Below the pieces are notes generated by a model. That model worked only from the letters and a program-made list of their open reading frames with translations. It did no database searches and had not been told where the DNA came from. DNA of 34,384 nucleotides, taken from IMG/VR virus record IMGVR_UViG_3300020129_000245, positions 1-34,384 of that record; one strand, written 5' to 3'. How positions within the stretch are numbered: the stretch's first letter is position 1; every line of letters starts with the position of its first letter. The stretch comes from a virus. Of the stretch, positions 12,250 through 19,204 are shown one piece after another. Both the position numbers and the translations under genes were made by a program.

Positions 12250-12822
12250 TTAGGCCTTCGGCGATGGCTCACCCTGGGCTGGGAAGTAGCCCCAACCGTA
12301 CTGCGAACTGTAGCCCCACCCACCATCAGGCGGCGGCGGCTTGTTGCCCTCCGGCGGCGGCGGATAGGTTATCGGATGCTCCGGGTGAACCGGCGGCCCG
12401 CCCGGCTCAATCGGCGGCAGCACGATCGGGTGCGTCGGCACACCCGGACCCGGCATGGCGATCGGGTGCGTCGGAACGCCCGGCGGCGGCAGATAAATCG
12501 GGTGGGTCGGCACACCGGGCCCAATGGCTTCCGGCGGGATCACAATCGGGTGCGACGGATGCGCCGGCGGCGGCAGCACGATCGGGTGCGTCGGCACGCC
12601 CGGTGCAATCGCGCCCGGGGGAATCTCGATCGGGTGCGACGGGTATACCGGGATGTAAATCGGGTGGCTGGGCACACCCGGACCGATGGCGTCCGGTGGG
12701 ATCACAATCGGGTGCGACGGATGCGCCGGCGGCGGCAGCACGATCGGGTGCTTCGGCACGCCCGGTGAGCCCCCGCCGGCGTCTCCGGTCAACGGCGTAA
12801 TCATCGCTAGATACGGTTGCAT
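12250..12822 (-). CDS. Proline-rich HPI-repeat protein
   Basis: This 190-residue protein is built from units of the form G-V-P-[TS]-H-P-I-x-[LI]-P-P and A-H-P-S-H-P-I-V-I-P-P; HPI occurs ten times. It ends with Gly, Tyr and Trp-rich sequence (G-G-W-G-Y-S-S-Q-Y-G-W-G-Y). I prefer the ATG at 12822, which has AAAGGA upstream, over one nine bases earlier. Such HP-repeat proteins recur in alphaproteobacterial phages without known function. The repeats suggest an extended polyproline helix, perhaps a spacer or surface protein. It lies on the minus strand among plus-strand genes. Confidence 0.7.
   Translation of the reverse strand: MQPYLAMITPLTGDAGGGSPGVPKHPIVLPPPAHPSHPIVIPPDAIGPGVPSHPIYIPVYPSHPIEIPPGAIAPGVPTHPIVLPPPAHPSHPIVIPPEAIGPGVPTHPIYLPPPGVPTHPIAMPGPGVPTHPIVLPPIEPGGPPVHPEHPITYPPPPEGNKPPPPDGGWGYSSQYGWGYFPAQGEPSPKA
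12539..12766. repeat. Near-identical 66-bp direct repeats in the HPI gene
   Basis: Blocks 12539-12604 and 12701-12766 differ at one base and lie 162 bp apart (54 codons). A shorter ATCGGGTG core recurs about ten times through the gene. This is recent expansion of coding repeats rather than a CRISPR array, as the spacers are also repeated. Confidence 0.8.
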
Positions 12823-12968
12823 CCTAATCATCCTTTGAGGTTACGCCTCGGCCCGCGGCCGCGACGGTAGCAAAGGTGCTGATTATCAAGTTTCTGGCCG
12901 GAACTATCAGACCGGCGCGGCGGCGAGCCCCCAACTTCGAGAGTTTAACGGATTAAGAAGACAACCCG

Positions 12969-13391
12969 ATGAACCCCGCCAAATCGCTCGCCGCTGTGGC
13001 GCTGCTGACTGCTGCCGTTTGCGTTTGCGGCACGGCAAGCGCTGAGGAAACCGATCTACCGCTAGCTCCGGATATGCGGTTCTGCATTTTTAAGGTTACG
13101 GTTGAGGAAATGTCCGTACCTCACGCCCCACTGAATCTCGACGATCCTGTGGGTAGCTTCGGCAAGACCGGGGGTGGGATAATGACCAATAGAATGCGCT
13201 CGGAGTGCAATGTGCAGACAGCCCAAATGCGCTCAGCGATCGATCTCATGTTCGCGGTGATCATAGCAAGTGCGAAAACGAAGGAAGAAGAAGAGCGCAA
13301 AGCTGCATGGCACGCCGCCCATCCCGATCCCGGCGCCGTCCCGCTCTGCCGACCGCCGCACAAGATGACCGCCCGCGACGGTTGCCAGTAG
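12969..13391 (+). CDS. Secreted small protein with signal peptide
   Basis: Residues 1-25 form a clear Sec signal peptide: basic start (N-P-A-K), hydrophobic core (L-A-A-V-A-L-L-T-A-A-V-C-V-C) and an A-S-A cleavage site before E-E-T. The mature part, about 115 residues, has cysteines in F-C-I-F, S-E-C-N, L-C-R-P and D-G-C-Q that could make two disulfides, and a helical K-E-E-E-E-R-K stretch. No lysis or toxin family is recognised. A periplasmic role in lysis or in altering the host envelope is possible. It is convergent with the last late gene. Confidence 0.7.
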   Translation: MNPAKSLAAVALLTAAVCVCGTASAEETDLPLAPDMRFCIFKVTVEEMSVPHAPLNLDDPVGSFGKTGGGIMTNRMRSECNVQTAQMRSAIDLMFAVIIASAKTKEEEERKAAWHAAHPDPGAVPLCRPPHKMTARDGCQ

Positions 13392-13410
13392 GCCGCTAAA
13401 TTCAGCGGCC
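13391..13410. terminator. Bidirectional hairpin between convergent genes
   Basis: GGCCGCT-N6-AGCGGCC lies exactly where the secreted-protein gene and the last leftward gene end. Its symmetry would serve both directions. There is no long T-tract, so termination may be partial. Confidence 0.5.
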
Positions 13411-13653
13411 GCATGACTCGATCTTCCGCAACACCTGCGCCGCTGTCTCCGTTAAGCCAAAACCAGCGGGCCGCACCGCCAGATAAAGAACGCTGTGCGT
13501 CCCCGGCGCAATATGCTCCCGATGCGCATTCCCCACCGGCCGAATGACCTTGATGATGTCGGACTCCACCCAGAGTTCGGAGCCGTCTGGCGAGTGGAAC
13601 ACGAGGAGGCACTCAAGCCCTAGGACGATCCGCGCCAGCCGCCGCTCGGGCAA
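13402..13653 (-). CDS. Small hypothetical protein at end of late operon
   Basis: This 83-residue protein starts at a TTG preceded by GGAG, 12 bases after the LamG-like gene. The middle reads S-P-D-G-S-E-L-W-V-E-S-D-I-I-K-V-I-R-P, a beta-strand pattern seen in small phage proteins that resemble FlbD-type folds. It ends with a short helix. Function is unknown. It appears to be the last gene of the leftward late transcript. Confidence 0.6.
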   Translation of the reverse strand: MPERRLARIVLGLECLLVFHSPDGSELWVESDIIKVIRPVGNAHREHIAPGTHSVLYLAVRPAGFGLTETAAQVLRKIESCGR

Positions 13654-13665
13654 TGCCTGCTCCGC

Positions 13666-14361
13666 TCACGAATCGGGGAATGGCGCAGACGGCGGCGTGA
13701 ACGCGCCGCCATAGCGCGCCAGCCCCTTGGTGATTCGCACTTCGTCGATCTGACCGACAAATCCGCGCGACACGCCTCCATCATTGCCGACCACCAAAAT
13801 TCGGTTGCTATCAAAAAACGTCGCGCTCACGGTTCCAGACGCAACAACGCTGCCGCCGGCATAGACGCGCAATACATTGCTCGCGTCTCGATCCGCCGCG
13901 ATATGCACCCAAGTATTGAGGGTCGGCGTGTATGATCCGGTAACCACCGGGTTATCCGTGCCTGTCGTGGAGTAGAAAAAATTCAGCGTGTTGCCGTTGA
14001 ACGCCAAATTCCACCCAAGCTGACTGGCTGGCCCACCAAATTGAGCAATGACACTGCGTACGCCGGATATTGCGCTGGTAGGATAAATCCATGTTTCCAC
14101 GGTGAACTGGCCGGAACCAAAAAACCAATCTGCGCTATCAGGAGAGCTTATATATAAGCTGCCTGCGCTGGTTAACGATGCGGTTCCAAATTTCGGGTTC
14201 GTCGTGGTTAGACTGCCTCCGCCTGTTGTGAAGGTGTGATTAGATGCTGAATTATCTGGAAATGTCGTCGAGCCATTGGTGCCGTCGAGATGCAGCAACA
14301 GCACGACTTGGGCGAAATTCGGGTCACCTCCGCCGCCATACCAAAACGGGTCGATCAGCAT
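13666..14361 (-). CDS. LamG/concanavalin-like surface-binding protein
   Basis: This 231-residue protein matches the LamG-like jelly-roll fold: V-V-L-L-L-H-L-D-G-T-N-G near 19-30, F-G-T-A-S-L, F-T-V-E-T-W-I-Y-P near 86-94, W-V-H-I-A-A-D-R-D near 152-160 and G-Q-I-D-E-V-R-I-T-K-G near 203-213. Such domains bind sugars. Placed after the tail fibre, it probably contacts host surface polysaccharide. Its ATG shares one base with the preceding stop (TGATG). Confidence 0.85.
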   Translation of the reverse strand: MLIDPFWYGGGGDPNFAQVVLLLHLDGTNGSTTFPDNSASNHTFTTGGGSLTTTNPKFGTASLTSAGSLYISSPDSADWFFGSGQFTVETWIYPTSAISGVRSVIAQFGGPASQLGWNLAFNGNTLNFFYSTTGTDNPVVTGSYTPTLNTWVHIAADRDASNVLRVYAGGSVVASGTVSATFFDSNRILVVGNDGGVSRGFVGQIDEVRITKGLARYGGAFTPPSAPFPDS

Positions 14362-14927
14362 CAGCGGGTGCCGATCAGCGTAACCTTGAGCCCCTTAGCG
14401 CCGGTCCCTGCTACCGTGATGTCGATCGTGATCTCGGCATCGTCCGTCAATGAGCTAGTTGATATCACCGCGGCAGTTGCGGCCGTCGTGCTGGTTTTCT
14501 CGGTGGCGTCGATCGACAGCGCGGTTGATAAGATCGACGTGCCGTTCTGTTTAATGTCGACAGTGGGCAAGCCGGAACTGCTCGCCGTCGAGAGACTCGA
14601 CCGCAACGCCGTCAGCGTCAGCGCATAGGGCATTCGGAAGGTCAGTTTCGCGGTGCCCGTCGTCAGGTTCGTTGTCTCGTCGGATACGGCGACCTGGATG
14701 GCTTCTTTCTTCAGGTCGGCGATACTGGCGCCGCCGTCTGCGATGGCCTTGCCGGTCGTGCCGCTGTATGTCGCGACATTGCCGCTGACCGAGCTGCCCG
14801 GCCCGACGACATCGCCGACGCCGGTGCCGCTGCCGGCCGCAGCCCATTTCGTGCCATCCCATACCCACGATTCGCTAGCGCTTGTGAAGACCTGGCCGAC
14901 CGTCGGGCTATTCGGAAAGTCAATCAT
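14361..14927 (-). CDS. Tail-tip-associated beta-rich protein
   Basis: This 188-residue protein begins I-D-F-P-N-S-P-T-V-G-Q-V-F, followed by W-V-W-D-G-T-K-W, a short element common in phage fibre accessory proteins. The rest is Ser/Thr/Ala-rich beta sequence. It overlaps the end of the S74 fibre gene by eight bases and lies before the LamG-like gene. A role in fibre assembly or host binding is likely from context. Confidence 0.65.
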   Translation of the reverse strand: MIDFPNSPTVGQVFTSASESWVWDGTKWAAAGSGTGVGDVVGPGSSVSGNVATYSGTTGKAIADGGASIADLKKEAIQVAVSDETTNLTTGTAKLTFRMPYALTLTALRSSLSTASSSGLPTVDIKQNGTSILSTALSIDATEKTSTTAATAAVISTSSLTDDAEITIDITVAGTGAKGLKVTLIGTR

Positions 14928-17900
14928 CGCCGGCCTCTAACGCTTCGATCCGAGCGGACAATTCGCGCACCGCATTCAGCAGCGTGAAAACCAATTCCGA
15001 TGGGTCCACCGTTTTGTAGGTTTCGGGCGCACCCTCTGGGACGAGCTCGCCCTCATCATTGGGCGCGTGCGGTTGATAGGTCATCTCGCCGACGAGCGAT
15101 GGCATCGTGGCTGCGGCGGCCTCGGCATCGAGCCCGACATACTGCCGCCCATCATCGGGCGTTCCGGCGCGGCCGTTATAGGCATAGCGGACCGGCTGCA
15201 ATTGCAGCAGCGCATCGAGCCCATCGGTGTAGGGCGTGACATCGGTTTTCAGCGCGGGGTCGCTCGGGGCGACCCACGAGCCGCCGCCCGCTTTGGTTGC
15301 GGTGCCGCCGATGATCGTCAGGTTGCCGCTGCCGTCCAGTGTGAGATTGACTGCGGGGGTTATACTGCCGTTTGGTGTTGTCTGGACTTGTGCGATCGTG
15401 CCGTGCGCTGAAGCAGACCACGTTTCGTTCGCTGTAAATACCAGCTGACCGGGCCCATTTATCACCCAGGCCGTCCCGTCCCACCCGCCCGCGTTGATGC
15501 GCCCGATCCCTTGAGTTGCCGTTAATGTCGCGGGGGCGCCGGCCGTGTTGTTGGCGCGCATTACGTTAAGGTTGGCGCTACCGTTGAAAGCAAGGATGAC
15601 GTGGTTGTTAGCGCCGCCGTCCGGTCCCATGCTCAAAAATATCTGGTTGGCAAACCCGACATTGATCGGCGCGGTGACGGTGTTCGCGTTGCAGATCAGG
15701 CTCCCGCGCCCGTTGTCGGCACCGCTCGCGAGCGGCGTGCCGAGCGTCAATCCGGACGCAATCGTAGCAGCGGTTGCCAGGACGGTTGAACCAACCGGCG
15801 TCGTGTTAAAAATTATTCGGGTGCTATGGTCGGCGGTCGTCCACGGCGAGGTGATCGTCGAAACCGATATTTGCGCGGCTTGCCCCGTCCACGTCGTATC
15901 ATAACCACGCATCCCAAACGTCATTAGGGCGCCCGTCGTCGCGGTCGGAGCCGCAGCGGTCCCGCCAGAATTTTGGCTTAGGATAAGATTGTTGGACCCG
16001 AACGCGTTCAGCTGAACGATGTTGGCCGTTGCGTCTACCTGTTGCAGACGAAGGAGCGTACCCGCGCTTGGGTTAGCCAACGCGGCGGCGTTGGCGTTGA
16101 TCGTCAACGTACCGGGGCTGGTGCCGCTGATCGTGCCGCCTGACAGCGGCAGATAATTGCCGATGCTGGTTGTATTAGTCGCCGGCACCCATTGGGTCGA
16201 TGTGCCGTCGTTATATCGGATATACAGTTGTCCGCCGCCGCTATCGAACCATGCCTGCCCGACCGTTGGCGAGGCCGGCGGCGTGTCGCCGATGCTGATG
16301 CTGCCGCCTGTCGCCCATGCGGGATCGGCGCTGCTGCCGCCGGTAGTGAGCACCTGGCCGGTCGTGCCGGGCGCCAGCGCGACCCATCCAGTACTGCTGC
16401 GATAGAGCAGCATCCCGCGCGTTGACCCGACATCGTAATCGAGAATATCGCTGAGCGAATGCCCGGTCGCGACCGCGGTGCTGCCGCTTAGGTTGGCCAG
16501 TAGATAATGGTCGGCGATCGCCGCGCCGCCCGCGCCGCTGGCCCAGCTCGGATTAGCGCTCGCCCCGCCGGTCGTCAGAACTTGCCCGCTGGTGCCCGGG
16601 CCGAGTGCCGCATAAGCCGAGGCGCCGCGGTAGATGACCGACCCTTGCGCGCTCGAGGCAAAGATGTGATCGAGGAACTGCGTCAGCGTGACCGGGAGAG
16701 GCGCGGCCGAAGCGCCGGAGATATTCCCGAGGAATGCCGCATCCGCGATCTGCGCCAGCGCTATCGTGCCTGCTGACGTGACCGGCCCGCCGGTTAACCC
16801 GGTGCCGGTGCCGACGCTCGTCACGGTGCCCGCGCCGGTCGGGCTGTCCCACGTCGGGTCGACGCCTGGCCCTTGCGTCTTCAAGTATTTGCCGGCGGAA
16901 TCCGGTGGCAGTGCGGTCCAAACCGTGCCGCCGCGGTAAGCCACCGAGCCGCGGACATTGCCGACCAACGCATCGAGCAGCGCAGTGAGCGTGTTCGGGG
17001 TCGGCGCAGCAACGCTGCCGCTGATGTTGGAGAGGACATATCCCGATGAAATCGTGGCGAGCGCAACCGATCCGGTGCCGGTGATGGGCGCCCCGCCCGT
17101 GCTTATCCCCGCCCCGGCCGCAACGCTGGTGACGCCCGAGCCGCCGACCGACCATGCCGGGTCAGCGCCTGCTCCATGCGTTTGCAGGAAATATCCCGAC
17201 GTGCCGGGCGGCAGCGCGATCCATCCCGGGCTGCCGCGATATATCAGCGTACCGCGGACTGTGGTGCCGAGCGCAAAGTCGAGGTAATCGCTTAAGTAGT
17301 TCGGCACGGCAGCGGCGACGGTGCCGGTGATGTTCGCCATCATCGTTCCGGACGGTGCCGTCATCCCGGCCGGTAAAGCATCGACATAGGCTTTATTCGC
17401 CACGTCTAGCGGGTTCACCGGAGAACTCATGCCGGTGATCTGGCCGCCTTGAATGTTGACATTCGTCGAAGCCTGGAACGCCATATCGCCGAGAGTTTCG
17501 TTGCTCCATTTCTGTGTGCTGTCTTGCCAGACCAGTACGTCGCCATCGACGGGGGGACCACCTGGCGGAACGAGTGCGACATCACCGAGCGTCGAGAGCA
17601 GCGTATCGACAGAGCCGAAAAGCTGCAGGTACACCGGGTTGCCGTCGATGTCGGTCGCGGTCGGGTCGAACAAATCGTATGTGCCGGCGACCTGCACCAT
17701 AAAAATACCGTAGCGCACGGTCGCGGGATCGATCGATGCGTTGCCGCTGGTAACGGTGAATACATCGAGGACCGCGTATATGCCGGGCTCATATTCGCCG
17801 CGCCAGCGGAACGTCAGCACGGGGATCGTGAATGGTCCCATCACCGAACCATCGGTGAGGGTTATTGTCATCTGCGACCCTGATATGCCGATCGAGGCGA

Positions 17901-18045
17901 TGCCGACCGGCTGCGCCGGGTTATTCTGAAGATTGACAATCGCTTCCGCGAGCGACCAGAAATTGGCGTCTACCTCGCCCGCATCGAGGTTCGCGCCTTT
18001 GCCGGCGCCCCAGGCCCCTAATGTACGGAAGGTTAGATCGACCAT
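14920..18045 (-). CDS. Tail fibre with S74 intramolecular chaperone
   Basis: I start this 1041-residue protein at MVDLTFRTLG. The first 120 residues look like a tail-attachment region. The middle holds four repeats of about 80-90 residues with the pattern N-[IL]-[ST]-G...[RG]-G...Y-R...L-x-P-G-T-[ST]-G-x-x-L-x-T. The last 118 residues (924-1041) are a Peptidase S74 chaperone: S-D-P-A-L-K gives the Ser/Lys pair, then L-Q-P-V-R-Y-A-Y. The C-terminal coil reads V-R-E-L-S-A-R-I-E-A-L. S74 domains help trimerise the fibre and then cut themselves off. The fibre should contact the host. Confidence 0.88.
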   Translation of the reverse strand: MVDLTFRTLGAWGAGKGANLDAGEVDANFWSLAEAIVNLQNNPAQPVGIASIGISGSQMTITLTDGSVMGPFTIPVLTFRWRGEYEPGIYAVLDVFTVTSGNASIDPATVRYGIFMVQVAGTYDLFDPTATDIDGNPVYLQLFGSVDTLLSTLGDVALVPPGGPPVDGDVLVWQDSTQKWSNETLGDMAFQASTNVNIQGGQITGMSSPVNPLDVANKAYVDALPAGMTAPSGTMMANITGTVAAAVPNYLSDYLDFALGTTVRGTLIYRGSPGWIALPPGTSGYFLQTHGAGADPAWSVGGSGVTSVAAGAGISTGGAPITGTGSVALATISSGYVLSNISGSVAAPTPNTLTALLDALVGNVRGSVAYRGGTVWTALPPDSAGKYLKTQGPGVDPTWDSPTGAGTVTSVGTGTGLTGGPVTSAGTIALAQIADAAFLGNISGASAAPLPVTLTQFLDHIFASSAQGSVIYRGASAYAALGPGTSGQVLTTGGASANPSWASGAGGAAIADHYLLANLSGSTAVATGHSLSDILDYDVGSTRGMLLYRSSTGWVALAPGTTGQVLTTGGSSADPAWATGGSISIGDTPPASPTVGQAWFDSGGGQLYIRYNDGTSTQWVPATNTTSIGNYLPLSGGTISGTSPGTLTINANAAALANPSAGTLLRLQQVDATANIVQLNAFGSNNLILSQNSGGTAAAPTATTGALMTFGMRGYDTTWTGQAAQISVSTITSPWTTADHSTRIIFNTTPVGSTVLATAATIASGLTLGTPLASGADNGRGSLICNANTVTAPINVGFANQIFLSMGPDGGANNHVILAFNGSANLNVMRANNTAGAPATLTATQGIGRINAGGWDGTAWVINGPGQLVFTANETWSASAHGTIAQVQTTPNGSITPAVNLTLDGSGNLTIIGGTATKAGGGSWVAPSDPALKTDVTPYTDGLDALLQLQPVRYAYNGRAGTPDDGRQYVGLDAEAAAATMPSLVGEMTYQPHAPNDEGELVPEGAPETYKTVDPSELVFTLLNAVRELSARIEALEAGDD
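16300..17390 (-). repeat. Four diverged coding repeats in the tail fibre gene
   Basis: Four tandem-like segments of the fibre gene encode related 80-90 residue units; for example L-[GAS]-N-[IL]-S-G-[SA], [GR]-[ST]-[VM]-x-Y-R and G-Q-V-L-T-T-G-G recur. Units are diverged at the DNA level, so expansion is not recent. Repeat number could vary by recombination and change fibre length. Confidence 0.7.
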
Positions 18046-18049
18046 TATC

Positions 18050-18775
18050 TTATCTTCTGCGCTTATACGGTTGGAGCCCAATCATTGTCGGCGGCGGTAA
18101 CGGCGTGCTATCAGGCGGGCAGTCGTGCTGAACGGTGAGTGTTGAGCCATCCGGAAACAATTGGTTGGCGTTGCGAAATATTCCCAGATCGAAGAGGGCT
18201 TCATTCCATAGGGCGAACTGAACCATCGTCGTCCCTATCAAAACCCGGTCAGGATCGGCCGGTGGAGAACCCGGTACGTCTGCGGGCGTCAAAGGCGGTT
18301 TCAGAGGGATGGTAATTGTGAGAGTAGAATCGCTGCCTGACGTTTGGGTTGGTCGGCCGGCCGGGCCGAAAAGAACAATCACACCCGGCTCCTCTAATGA
18401 TACCCATATCAGCGGGTTTAAGAGATGAAGCGGATTTTGCTGCGGGCGTATCCACGCCCCAATCGTCAACCCTGGATGCGACGCCATGTAGCCGTCTGGG
18501 AGATTGACTGTCAGCGTCAGCGTGGTTGCCCCGCCCGACCACACTGTATGTTGCCCATAGTCGCCTTCACCGATGAAGTAATTTGATGGGCAACAAGTGT
18601 GCGGCAAAAGGGTTGTGGCGCTCCCATCGGCATATAGAAACCACGCCGCGAAGGGCGAAACATACTCCGGAACGCAGACGGGAGGCCCCGTACCGCCATT
18701 CCCGCCGTTAGGCTTCTTCTTCTTCCAATGCACATTGACGATGCGCTCGAATGGCGACTCGGCATAGAAGGGCAT
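18050..18775 (-). CDS. Hypothetical tail-region protein (241 aa)
   Basis: This protein sits between the tail tip genes and the fibre. Near the N-terminus it has a lysine run and N-G-G-N-G-G-T-G-P-P, then a Cys-containing block (H-T-C-C-P-S-N-Y). The body is beta-rich with Pro segments (P-L-K-P-P-L-T-P-A-D-V-P-G-S-P-P-A-D-P-D). It ends with a basic Y-K-R-R-R. No family is recognised; tail-tip or fibre-connector function is inferred only from position. Confidence 0.65.
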   Translation of the reverse strand: MPFYAESPFERIVNVHWKKKKPNGGNGGTGPPVCVPEYVSPFAAWFLYADGSATTLLPHTCCPSNYFIGEGDYGQHTVWSGGATTLTLTVNLPDGYMASHPGLTIGAWIRPQQNPLHLLNPLIWVSLEEPGVIVLFGPAGRPTQTSGSDSTLTITIPLKPPLTPADVPGSPPADPDRVLIGTTMVQFALWNEALFDLGIFRNANQLFPDGSTLTVQHDCPPDSTPLPPPTMIGLQPYKRRR

Positions 18776-18778
18776 TCT

Positions 18779-19201
18779 TTAGTTCTTCAGCGTCAGAGCT
18801 ATTTCGCAGCTATCCGGGTTTGTGCCGGTCCCGACCCCGCTCGGGGCGGCCATCGCCGCGTCGCTAAAGCCCAAGAAATTAAAAGCATTCTCGCAGCCAC
18901 TGCCGCCGGCTGTTTGCTTTTGCAGCTTCATCTTCTCAACACGAGCGACATCAACATAACTTTCCCCGTCGCTCCCGATTATCCGTTGGCTGCTTGTTTG
19001 CCGGCTCAATTCGTTATGGTCTTCGTTGCAGCAAGCCATTTTTATGCTACTGATCTGCGCCGGCGGAATGGTTTTGTTGATTTGCCCGCTCCAAATCAAC
19101 ACTGCACGTTGCGGAGGAAGACCCATCCGGGTCGATGGGACGATAATGCGCCCCTGCGCATCTGGCGTCTGATACGGGCGCACAACATATTCAAAGCTCA
19201 T
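18779..19201 (-). CDS. Hypothetical tail-region protein (140 aa)
   Basis: It lies three bases after the large tail tip gene. It begins S-F-E-Y-V-V-R-P-Y-Q-T-P and has V-L-I-W-S-G, then a cysteine-rich C-C-N-E-D-H-N-E-L block. The C-terminal half carries G-S-G-C and C-E-I-A-L-T-L-K-N. No family is recognised. Position between tail tip and fibre suggests a structural tail role. Confidence 0.6.
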   Translation of the reverse strand: MSFEYVVRPYQTPDAQGRIIVPSTRMGLPPQRAVLIWSGQINKTIPPAQISSIKMACCNEDHNELSRQTSSQRIIGSDGESYVDVARVEKMKLQKQTAGGSGCENAFNFLGFSDAAMAAPSGVGTGTNPDSCEIALTLKN

Positions 19202-19204
19202 CGC

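Noticed and set aside
12371-12800. A CRISPR-like repeat array
   Set aside because: Repeats are in frame, uneven in length and encode HPI units; the intervening segments are themselves repeated.
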